Translations under genes and position numbers: made by a program | Notes under the pieces: model-generated | What the model was told of the DNA's origin: nothing | Databases searched by the model: none | Seen by the model: the letters and a program-made list of their open reading frames with translations, nothing else | Source of the DNA: Geothermobacter sp964501815 | GTDB lineage: Bacteria > Desulfobacterota > Desulfuromonadia > Desulfuromonadales > Geothermobacteraceae | Assembly: GCA_964501815.1 (NCBI GenBank) | Contig: CAZCUR010000112.1 | Coordinates: 1-6,062, forward strand | Direction of reading: 5' to 3' | DNA: 6,062 bases | Shown: piece after piece, positions 1-6,062 of the stretch | Layout: the number at the start of each line of letters is the position of its first letter | How positions within the stretch are numbered: position 1 is the stretch's first letter

Positions 1-49
1 CGTCGCAGATACAGGTTCTGGCAACGGAGTAATCGAGGATGGCAGATAA
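1..49 (+). other. Probable 3' end of an upstream gene, frame unresolved
   Basis: Two forward frames are open from base 1 and stop near the first full gene. One ends in TAA at 30-32, giving the tail SQIQVLATE, and its last bases overlap the GGAG ribosome-binding site of gene 1. The other ends in TAA at 47-49, giving VADTGSGNGVIEDGR, and would overlap gene 1 by 11 bases, in line with the overlapping style of this cluster. Too little is present to choose a frame or name a product. No clear promoter fits in this space, so gene 1 may be transcribed from further upstream. Confidence 0.3.
26..30 (+). promoter_or_regulatory. Ribosome-binding site of gene 1
   Basis: GGAGT lies 8 bases before the ATG at 39. 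A second purine run, GAGG at 35-38, abuts the ATG and is too close to act as the Shine-Dalgarno. The spacing supports the start at 39, which also sits just before the first membrane segment. Confidence 0.6.
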
Positions 50-1724
50 AGGCGGCAAGCGGCATACCCTGGCGGTGATGGCTCTCATCTGCCTGCTGGT
101 CGGCATCGGCATGCCGGTCATCAATCTCCTCTACGTCTATCCCCACTTTGTCCGGAACACCGTCACACAGGTCGAACAGGACTCCCGTAAAATCAGCCGT
201 CTGCTGACCCGGGTCCTGCTGAGCGAGGACAACTGGCAGGACTGGCTGAAACGGGGCATGGTCCCCGATTATCTGGCCGAGGAGTTCAGGCGGGTGGTCG
301 GCGATATCGACCTGATGAAGCTGAAACTGTTTCTGGACGACGGTCAGACCATCTATTCCACCGACATCGAGGATGTCGGCAAACGCAACACCCACGACTA
401 CTTTCATCGCGACGTGGCGTCGGGAAAAACCTTTGCCAAGCTGGTCAGGCGGGATGAAAGGTCGCTGGAAGACCAGCGTTTCGCCCGGGACGTGGTTGAA
501 GTTTATGTCCCCATTATGCGGGATGGCCGCTTCGCCGGCGCATTCGAATTCTACATTGATGTCAGTGAGCGCATGGCAGCCCTTCATGGTCTGCTGATCC
601 GGTTGTCGGTACTGCCGACAGTCGTTTTGCTTTTGGCCATGGGGTTTCTGCTCTGGCAGACCCGTCGCATCGACGGTTACATTCAGGAAAAGGTTCAGGC
701 GGAAGCCCAACTGGAACAGGCCTTGGACGAGTCCTGGCGCATGGTCGAAGAGATGGGAGAGAACCAGCGCCAGCTGGCCGAACAGGCGGACCGGCTGGAC
801 AAGTTGAACCGGCAGCTCAAGGCAGCGCAATCGCAGATGCTGCAGCAGGAGAAAATGGCCTCCATCGGCCAGCTCGCCGCCGGTGTCGCCCACGAGATCA
901 ACAATCCGGTCGGGTTCGTCAATGCCAATCTCGGCACCCTCGGCAAATATTTCGAGCGGCTTCTCACCTTCCGCAGCCAAATCCGGCAATGGCTGGAAGA
1001 AGGCGGAAACAGCGAAGAGCTTGACCGCCTCAAGCGGCTCGAGCGTGAACTGAAACTGAATGCCGTTTGCGAGGATGTCCTCGACCTCATCGCCGAATCG
1101 CGTCAGGGGATGGAGCGGGTCAAGGAAATTGTCCAGAACCTGAAGAGCTTCAGTCGGGTGGACAGCAAGGGATGGCAGCAGGCGGATCTGAACGAATGTC
1201 TGGAAGCGACCCTCAAGGTCATCTGGAACGAGCTCAAGTACAAGGCAAAGGTCAGCAAGGACTACGGTGTGCTGCCCAAAACCTTCTGCCGGCCCCAGGA
1301 GCTGAATCAGGTCTTTATGAACCTGCTGGTCAATGCCGCCCACGCTATTGAAAAAGAGGGTGAGATAAGGATTGTTACCCGGGCCGGCGAACAGGATATC
1401 TCCGTCGCCATCAGCGATACCGGTTGCGGGATTGCCGAAGAGGTCCGCGAGCGGATTTTCGAGCCTTTTTTCACCACCAAGGAGGTCGGTCAGGGCACAG
1501 GCCTGGGGCTGAGCATCTCCTGGGATATCGTGCGCAAACATGGCGGCACCATCGAGGTTGACTCCAAACCGGGTGAAGGGACGACCTTTACCGTCCTTGT
1601 TCCGATCCGTTCCGAACCTCCGGAACAGAAGCAACCAGATACCGAACAGCGGGTGGTCATCGTCCCCAATTCCAGTCACGAGGATTCGGCATGGGAGAGC
1701 CTGAAAGAGACCATGGCGGGCTGA
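39..1724 (+). CDS. Membrane-bound sensor histidine kinase with Cache-like periplasmic domain
   Basis: A 561-residue kinase expected in the inner membrane, autophosphorylating on His and passing phosphate to a response regulator. Residues about 10-34 form a first membrane helix and about 184-207 a second. The roughly 150 residues between are periplasmic, and the stretch ending in VYVPIMRDGRFAGAFEFY resembles the end of a single-Cache sensor domain (inference; ligand unknown). A coiled coil follows at about 212-270. The DHp domain carries phospho-acceptor His285 in VAHEINNP. The ATPase domain shows all boxes: N box with Asn428 and Asn432, G1 box at Asp460-Gly464, F box FEPFFTTK at 474-481, and G2 box with Gly484, Gly486, Gly488 and Gly490. 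Nothing catalytic is missing. A polar tail of about 38 residues follows the ATPase domain, and its last codons overlap gene 2. The kinase function is secure; the stimulus and partner are not visible. Confidence 0.96.
   Translation: MADKGGKRHTLAVMALICLLVGIGMPVINLLYVYPHFVRNTVTQVEQDSRKISRLLTRVLLSEDNWQDWLKRGMVPDYLAEEFRRVVGDIDLMKLKLFLDDGQTIYSTDIEDVGKRNTHDYFHRDVASGKTFAKLVRRDERSLEDQRFARDVVEVYVPIMRDGRFAGAFEFYIDVSERMAALHGLLIRLSVLPTVVLLLAMGFLLWQTRRIDGYIQEKVQAEAQLEQALDESWRMVEEMGENQRQLAEQADRLDKLNRQLKAAQSQMLQQEKMASIGQLAAGVAHEINNPVGFVNANLGTLGKYFERLLTFRSQIRQWLEEGGNSEELDRLKRLERELKLNAVCEDVLDLIAESRQGMERVKEIVQNLKSFSRVDSKGWQQADLNECLEATLKVIWNELKYKAKVSKDYGVLPKTFCRPQELNQVFMNLLVNAAHAIEKEGEIRIVTRAGEQDISVAISDTGCGIAEEVRERIFEPFFTTKEVGQGTGLGLSISWDIVRKHGGTIEVDSKPGEGTTFTVLVPIRSEPPEQKQPDTEQRVVIVPNSSHEDSAWESLKETMAG
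849..1562 (+). repeat. Kinase core, copy 1 of an in-cluster paralogous pair
   Basis: This segment encodes the DHp and ATPase domains of gene 1 and is clearly homologous at the DNA level to 3017-3727 in gene 2. The 63 bases from 855 differ from those at 3023 at only 3 positions. The 24 bases at 1510-1533 are identical to 3675-3698, and the 20 at 1470-1489 to 3635-3654. The stretch coding the rest of the DHp hairpin, about 927-1100, is much more divergent. Confidence 0.85.
1680..1684 (+). promoter_or_regulatory. Ribosome-binding site of gene 2, inside gene 1
   Basis: GAGGA lies 6 bases before the ATG at 1691, within the coding end of gene 1. It supports that start and the 34-base overlap, which suggests translational coupling of the two kinases. 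Confidence 0.65.
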
Positions 1725-3823
1725 CGTCCCACGGTCCTGTCGATCTCGATCGGATACCGGCACCGGCTGTTCTAACCGATGCCGAAGGACGGGTCCGGGC
1801 GGCAAACAGCGCCATGCTTGACCTGGCGCGTGAGCATCATCTGAAGTTGGATGATGACTGCTGTCAACTGATCTGTCGTGTCCACGGATCGTCGGAATGC
1901 CTGCGGCAAAGACCGGGCCGCTGGCAACACGTTCTGCCCCATCTGCCTGAAGTGTGGCTGGCGCAGGCGCTTCCGCTTGATTCGGGCTGTTTCATTCAGC
2001 TGCGCAGCCCGGATTCTTCGGGGCAGTCCCAGGTCTGTCAGGACCTGCTCTTTGGCATCATCCGCTGGCTGCTGTCGCTGCCGTCAGACCGGATTGACGA
2101 AGGAATTGATTTTGCCCTGGCGGAAATCGGACATTTTCTCGATGTCGATCGCTGCTATCTGTTCCGCTTTGATGAGCCGACCCAGACCATCAGCAATTCC
2201 CACGAGTGGGTTTCGCATCACTGCCAGCCGGAACGCGCCAATCTGCAAAACATCCCGGTGAACGAACTGCCCTGGGTTTGGAAGCGCATGCTGGATCAGG
2301 TGCCGGTGCCTGTTGATTCTGTTGCCGATTTGCCCCCGGAGGCCAAGGTGGAGCAGGAGCACTGGCAGGCTCAGGAAATCAAGGCCCTGCTGGTGGTGCC
2401 GCTGTTGCTCGATGGAAGCCTGTCCGGTTTTATCGGGGTCGATGCGGTTCGTTCTCAACGTCACTGGACCGAAGACGAAGCCAGGCTGTTGCGCATGGCG
2501 GGGGAATTTATCAGTGCCAATCTGGAACGGCAGCGTGCCTGGCGGCTGCAGCACAATGCTGACCGTCGCTTTGTCGCCATGACCGATGCCGTCCCCGCGC
2601 TGATATGGGAGCTGGATCCCGACGGCCAGGTGACGTATGGCAACCGCAGCTGGAAAGAATACACCGGGTGTGACCAGAGCGTTCGTCTGGAAACGGTTGT
2701 GCACGAAGAGGAAAGGGGCAGGGTTCTGTCACTGCTGCAGGCGGCGGCCAAAGGACAGACCCGCTCGGATGAGATGCGTCTGCGCCGTGCCGATGGCAGT
2801 TACCGCTGGATGCAGGTGACCGGGGCCCCGCGTAAGGAGGGGGAGGACCTGCTGCTGATCAATTGCAGCGCCTTTGACATCACCGACCACCGTATCGCCG
2901 AGGAACAGCTGCTTGCCCTCAATGAAGAGCTGGAGGTGCGCGTGGCCGAGCGTACCCAAAAGCTGCAAAAGGCCTTCGATGACCTGAAGATGGCCCAGGC
3001 CAAGCTGCTGCAGAACGAAAAAATGGCTTCCATCGGCCAGCTCGCCGCCGGTGTCGCCCATGAGATCAACAATCCGGTCGGTTTCATTCGCAGCAACCTG
3101 ACCACCATGGGCAAGTATGTCGACAAGCTCCGGGCCTATCTGGAGGAGTTGGAAAAGGCCCGCGACGCGCTGCCAGAAGAGCGCAGGGCCGAACTGAACC
3201 AGCTGCGCAAAAGTCACAAGATCAGTTACCTGCTCGAAGATATCCCTGATCTGCTTGCCGAATCGGTCGAAGGTGCCGACCGGGTGCGCACCATTGTCCA
3301 GAACCTCAAGAGCTTCTCCCGGGTCGACCAGTCCCAGTATGCCGAGGCCGACATCAATGAATGCCTGGAGAGCACCATCAACATCGTCTGGAACGAACTC
3401 AAGTACAAAACCACCCTGCACAAGGAGCTCGGCGAGGTGCCCCGCATCCGCTGCTACCCCCAGCAGCTCAACCAGGTGTTCATGAACATCCTGGTCAATG
3501 CCGCCCAGGCGATCGAAACCCAGGGGGACATCTGGGTGCGCACCTTTGTCGACAACGACCAGCTGGTGGTGCACATCCAGGATAACGGCTGCGGCATCCC
3601 CGATGAGATCCGGGAAAAGATTTTTGAACCCTTCTTCACCACCAAGGAGGTCGGCAAGGGGACAGGGCTGGGCATGAGCATCTCCTGGGATATCGTGCAC
3701 AAGCACGGCGGGCGCATCGACGTCGAAAGTCAGGTTGGTGTGGGAACCAGCTTTTTTATCTACCTGCCCCTGTCCGGGGCTCCGGCTCCGGATGATGAAG
3801 GCAAGGATCCCGGGGGCCGATAA
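1691..3823 (+). CDS. Soluble sensor histidine kinase, PAS-like/GAF/PAS/HisKA/HATPase
   Basis: A 710-residue kinase with no membrane segment or signal peptide, so it is predicted cytoplasmic. Residues about 18-105 look like a degenerate PAS domain (IPAPAVLTDAEGRVRAANS) and carry Cys57, Cys58, Cys62 and Cys70. Residues about 115-282 are a GAF domain, ending in GFIGVDAVRSQRHWTEDEA. Residues about 292-400 are a PAS domain with its PAC end (RRADGSYRWMQV, then DITDHR). A coiled coil at about 400-442 leads into the DHp domain, with phospho-acceptor His457 in VAHEINNP. The ATPase domain has an N box with Asn599 and Asn603, a G1 box at Asp631-Gly635, an F box at 645-652 and a G2 box at Gly655-Gly661, so it should be active. 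The catalytic half is a close paralogue of gene 1. The start at 1691 has a good ribosome-binding site and precedes the first domain. Three input modules suggest it integrates cytoplasmic signals, possibly redox or small molecules (inference). Confidence 0.96.
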   Translation: MGEPERDHGGLTSHGPVDLDRIPAPAVLTDAEGRVRAANSAMLDLAREHHLKLDDDCCQLICRVHGSSECLRQRPGRWQHVLPHLPEVWLAQALPLDSGCFIQLRSPDSSGQSQVCQDLLFGIIRWLLSLPSDRIDEGIDFALAEIGHFLDVDRCYLFRFDEPTQTISNSHEWVSHHCQPERANLQNIPVNELPWVWKRMLDQVPVPVDSVADLPPEAKVEQEHWQAQEIKALLVVPLLLDGSLSGFIGVDAVRSQRHWTEDEARLLRMAGEFISANLERQRAWRLQHNADRRFVAMTDAVPALIWELDPDGQVTYGNRSWKEYTGCDQSVRLETVVHEEERGRVLSLLQAAAKGQTRSDEMRLRRADGSYRWMQVTGAPRKEGEDLLLINCSAFDITDHRIAEEQLLALNEELEVRVAERTQKLQKAFDDLKMAQAKLLQNEKMASIGQLAAGVAHEINNPVGFIRSNLTTMGKYVDKLRAYLEELEKARDALPEERRAELNQLRKSHKISYLLEDIPDLLAESVEGADRVRTIVQNLKSFSRVDQSQYAEADINECLESTINIVWNELKYKTTLHKELGEVPRIRCYPQQLNQVFMNILVNAAQAIETQGDIWVRTFVDNDQLVVHIQDNGCGIPDEIREKIFEPFFTTKEVGKGTGLGMSISWDIVHKHGGRIDVESQVGVGTSFFIYLPLSGAPAPDDEGKDPGGR
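3017..3727 (+). repeat. Kinase core, copy 2 of an in-cluster paralogous pair
   Basis: This is the partner of 849-1562. It encodes the DHp and ATPase domains of gene 2. Synonymous positions agree around the phospho-His codon: 18 of 21 codons from 3023 are identical to copy 1, and all 21 residues are the same. The pair therefore looks like a relatively recent duplication, or a copy kept alike by gene conversion. Confidence 0.85.
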
Positions 3824-3833
3824 TTCCTGCAGA

Positions 3834-3837
3834 GAGG
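3834..3837 (+). promoter_or_regulatory. Ribosome-binding site of gene 3
   Basis: GAGG, within the purine run AGAGAGGGGG (3831-3840), lies 6 bases before the ATG at 3844. It occupies most of the 20-base gap after gene 2. No promoter or terminator fits in that gap, so genes 2 and 3 are almost certainly co-transcribed. Confidence 0.7.
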
Positions 3838-3843
3838 GGGACC

Positions 3844-4749
3844 ATGGAGATCAGGTACAAACCGGTTGACAAAGAGATACGCATCCTGTGCGTCGATGAC
3901 GAGCGTAACGTGCTCAAGGCCCTGCGGCGCATTTTTATCGACGATGACTGGGAGATCCTGACGGCCGAGTCGGCGGCCGAGGGGCTGGAGATTCTGGAGC
4001 AGGAAGACGAGATCCAGCTGGTCATCAGCGATTTTCGCATGCCCGGCATGAATGGGGTCGATTTTCTTGGCCAGGTGCGGGAGCGTTGGCCCGACACCAT
4101 CCGTATTGTCCTGTCCGGTTATGCCGACGCCGCCTGCATCGTCGCCGCCATCAACGAAGGCCAGATCTACAAGTTCATCCCCAAACCCTGGAACGACGAT
4201 GAGCTGAAGGTGACCTTGCAGACGGCCCTGGAACACTATTTTCTGCAGAAGGAAAACCGGGAACTGCTCGAAAAGCTGCGGGCCAGCAACGAGCAGTTGC
4301 AGAAAATGAATGACACCCTGGAACAGCTGGTTGAAAAACGGACCGAAGAACTGCAGTTCCAGAATCAGGCACTGAAAATATCCCAGACCGTTCTCGATGC
4401 TCTGCCGGTAGGGGTGGTCGGTTTTGACTTCGACGGCATGATTGTGCGCACCAATGCCGCTGCCATGAATCTGCTGGGGCAGGAGAATGCCTTTGTGGTC
4501 GGCATGAATCGCGAGGAGGTTCTGCCGGAACAGGTCAACAGGATGATCGACTCCCTGGAGGAAAAGCGGTGTCTGCACGGAGATATCCAGGTCGGTGACC
4601 GGACCTTGCGCTACTGGCTGTCCAGGATCGAAACCAGTGACCAGGAAGGACTGGTTCTGGGACTGGCCGACCTTGCCGGTGGTTGTCCGTGTGGCGGGGA
4701 TTCGGCAGACGAACTGGGAGAGAAGTTATGTCTGATGTCCCAAAACTGA
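3844..4749 (+). CDS. Response regulator, REC-coiled coil-PAS, without an output domain
   Basis: A 301-residue cytoplasmic response regulator. The REC domain (about 12-130) has the acidic pair Asp18-Asp19, phospho-acceptor Asp63 in ISDFRMP, Ser91 at the conserved Thr/Ser position (VLSGYAD) and Lys114 in PKPW, so it should accept phosphate. A long charged helix, about 130-180, is a likely coiled coil and dimerisation rod. Residues about 178-278 resemble a PAS domain (LDALPVGVVGFDFDGMIVRTNAAAMNLLG). The protein then ends in a short tail containing CPCGG, with no kinase, GGDEF, EAL, HD-GYP or DNA-binding domain. It may be an adaptor, a phosphate sink, or a partner of gene 4, whose REC domain is about half identical by eye. 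The end overlaps gene 4 by 22 bases. Assignment as a REC-PAS protein is firm; the role is not. Confidence 0.94.
   Translation: MEIRYKPVDKEIRILCVDDERNVLKALRRIFIDDDWEILTAESAAEGLEILEQEDEIQLVISDFRMPGMNGVDFLGQVRERWPDTIRIVLSGYADAACIVAAINEGQIYKFIPKPWNDDELKVTLQTALEHYFLQKENRELLEKLRASNEQLQKMNDTLEQLVEKRTEELQFQNQALKISQTVLDALPVGVVGFDFDGMIVRTNAAAMNLLGQENAFVVGMNREEVLPEQVNRMIDSLEEKRCLHGDIQVGDRTLRYWLSRIETSDQEGLVLGLADLAGGCPCGGDSADELGEKLCLMSQN
4716..4722 (+). promoter_or_regulatory. Ribosome-binding site deciding the start of gene 4
   Basis: GGGAGAG lies 5 bases before the ATG at 4728. The frame also allows a TTG start at 4683, but the 15 extra residues (beginning MSVWRGFGRR) fall before the usual REC start, and their bases already encode the tail of gene 3. 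The ATG at 4728 is preferred. Confidence 0.7.
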
Positions 4750-6053
4750 GCGATCTCAAGGTCCTGTTTGTCGATGACGAGGCCAATGTCCTGTCATCCC
4801 TGCGCCGGCTGACCATCGATGAAGAATTCGAAACCCTGACGGCCAGCTCCGGTGCCGAAGGGCTCAAGGTGCTGGAGACCGAGGAGAATATCGGCCTGAT
4901 TGTCTCCGACCAGCGCATGCCCCAGATGTCCGGCGCCGAATTTCTTGCCCGGGCCCGTGAGCTGCTGCCGGAGGTGCCCCGCATTGTGCTCACCGGGTAC
5001 GCCGACATCGAGGCAGCCATGGCCGCCATCAATGAGGGGGGCGCCTGCCGCTATATCAAAAAGCCCTGGGACAACGACGAGCTGCTGCAAATTGTGCGCG
5101 GCGAACTCGGGCGCTATCGCCTGTTGCTGGAAAACCGCCACCTGCAAAAGGTGATCGAGGAAAAAAACGAGCAGCTGGCCGCCTGGAATGCCAATCTGAA
5201 AAAACGTGTCCTGGAGCAGACCGCAGAAATCCGGCAGAAAAACGAGCTGCTCGGCGAGCAGAACGCAGGCCTGAAATGGGCCTTGCGCGGCACCATTGAA
5301 GCTCTTTCGACCCTGGTGGAACAGCGTGACCCCAACGCCAGCGGCCATGCCCACAATGTCGCCGCCCTGTCCGAGGCTACGGCCCGGGCCCTCGACCTCG
5401 CCGAAGAGGAGGTTGAAACGATTGTCGAGGCCGCCCTGCTGCATGACATCGGCAAGGTGGCTCTGCCGGAGACTCTGCTCGGCAAAACCCAGGACGACCT
5501 GGCTGGAGACGACCTGGCCCGCTACCTGCGCCATCCGGTGCTTGGTCAGCTGGCCATTGACAAAATCGAACGCCTTCGTCCGGCAGGGCTTTTGGTGCGG
5601 CATCATCACGAATGGTACGACGGTGGCGGAGGGCCGGACCGTCTTGCCGGGGAGAATATCCCCCTGGGAGCGCGGATCATTGCCATGGCCGACCAGGTGG
5701 ATCATCTGCTCAAGGGCAAGTGCGACCTGGTGCGCATCAAAAAGGCTCTGGCACAGGTCGAAGAGCAGACCGGCAGCCGCTTTGACCCCCACCTCTACCC
5801 TCTGCTCAGGCGTCCCGTCATCGAGCACTATGGCCAGATGATCTGCTCCGGTAACAAGGTTGGAGCGATTCTGCGGCCCGAAGAACTGCGAGCCGGCATG
5901 GTGCTGGCCGAAGACCTTAAAAGCGGTTCGGGCCTGATGCTGCTCAAAGAGGGGACGGTTCTGGAGAAGAAGCATCTTGACTCGATCCGGCGCTATCAGA
6001 TGATTGACCCCTTTCCAGGAGGTATCACGGTCCTGGTCGACCAGCTCGATTGA
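4728..6053 (+). CDS. Response regulator with HD-GYP domain, putative c-di-GMP phosphodiesterase (RpfG-like)
   Basis: A 441-residue cytoplasmic protein of the REC/HD-GYP class, whose active members hydrolyse cyclic di-GMP in a phosphorylation-dependent way. The REC domain (about 10-125) has Asp16-Asp17, phospho-acceptor Asp61 in VSDQRMP, Thr89 and Lys112. A coiled coil covers about 130-182. The HD-GYP domain (about 185-330) keeps the expected metal-site residues: Glu198, His207, His239-Asp240 with Lys243 (HDIGK), His269, His293-His294 and the ADQVD motif with Asp322 and Asp325. The signature loop reads HHEWYDGGGGPD, so the Tyr of GYP is Gly302. A C-terminal segment (about 378-441, beginning GAILRPEELRAGMVLAEDL) resembles an extra module often attached to HD-GYP proteins. 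It is the only gene here with a recognisable enzymatic output and is the likely end point of the pathway. Activity on c-di-GMP is probable but unproven because of the altered signature. Confidence 0.94.
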   Translation: MSDVPKLSDLKVLFVDDEANVLSSLRRLTIDEEFETLTASSGAEGLKVLETEENIGLIVSDQRMPQMSGAEFLARARELLPEVPRIVLTGYADIEAAMAAINEGGACRYIKKPWDNDELLQIVRGELGRYRLLLENRHLQKVIEEKNEQLAAWNANLKKRVLEQTAEIRQKNELLGEQNAGLKWALRGTIEALSTLVEQRDPNASGHAHNVAALSEATARALDLAEEEVETIVEAALLHDIGKVALPETLLGKTQDDLAGDDLARYLRHPVLGQLAIDKIERLRPAGLLVRHHHEWYDGGGGPDRLAGENIPLGARIIAMADQVDHLLKGKCDLVRIKKALAQVEEQTGSRFDPHLYPLLRRPVIEHYGQMICSGNKVGAILRPEELRAGMVLAEDLKSGSGLMLLKEGTVLEKKHLDSIRRYQMIDPFPGGITVLVDQLD

Positions 6054-6062
6054 CCGTCGCGC

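Noticed and set aside
2729..3706. A 325-codon minus-strand open frame opposite the kinase core of gene 2
   Set aside because: It mirrors conserved DHp and ATPase codons on the forward strand and has no motif of its own.
3770..3822. GC-rich, partly self-complementary sequence at the end of gene 2, considered as a terminator
   Set aside because: It lies within coding sequence, has no T run after it, and the next gene starts 20 bases later with its own ribosome-binding site.
3760..4578. A 272-codon minus-strand open frame opposite gene 3
   Set aside because: Same cause: the forward frame encodes a complete REC domain with its phospho-acceptor site and a good ribosome-binding site.
4683..4727. 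TTG start extending gene 4 by 15 residues
   Set aside because: The extension precedes the normal REC start, uses a weaker start codon and ignores the GGGAGAG site placed correctly for the ATG at 4728.
5383..5393. Palindromic GGCCCGGGCC-type sequence in gene 4
   Set aside because: It falls inside the HD-GYP coding region and is explained by Ala and Arg codons in GC-rich DNA. No second copy was noticed.
4794..5975. A 393-codon open frame on the minus strand opposite gene 4
   Set aside because: It is a shadow of the GC-rich codon pattern of gene 4. The forward frame has complete REC and HD-GYP motifs, while the reverse product shows no recognisable domain.

Overview
The window is almost entirely coding. 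It holds four genes on the + strand, packed head to tail as one apparent operon of signal-transduction proteins. The base composition is GC-rich. The cytoplasmic kinase cores, the REC domains ending in a KPW-x-x-DEL motif and the REC/HD-GYP protein are of types common in Desulfuromonas/Geobacter-like bacteria and some gammaproteobacteria. The taxonomic placement is a family-style impression, not a demonstrated assignment.

Layout: (1) 39-1724, a membrane-anchored sensor histidine kinase with a Cache-like periplasmic domain. (2) 1691-3823, a soluble histidine kinase with a Cys-bearing PAS-like N-terminus, a GAF domain and a PAS domain, overlapping gene 1 by 34 bases. (3) 3844-4749, a response regulator with REC, coiled coil and PAS but no recognisable output domain, 20 bases after gene 2. 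(4) 4728-6053, a response regulator with REC, coiled coil and HD-GYP, overlapping gene 3 by 22 bases. The first 30-50 bases probably hold the 3' end of an upstream gene. Nothing but 9 bases follows the last stop. No RNA gene, mobile element, CRISPR array or convincing terminator is visible.

How it may work (inference): one kinase watches the periplasm and the other the cytoplasm. Their catalytic cores are close paralogues, even at the DNA level. They could feed phosphate to the two REC proteins, which are also paralogues of each other. The only recognisable enzymatic output is the HD-GYP domain, a c-di-GMP phosphodiesterase family, so the pathway probably sets c-di-GMP level or signalling without a DNA-binding regulator. 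The main oddities are a GGP sequence where the HD-GYP signature has GYP, an effector-less REC-PAS protein, a cysteine cluster at the N-terminus of the soluble kinase, and strong conservation of kinase catalytic boxes beside a divergent DHp hairpin region.
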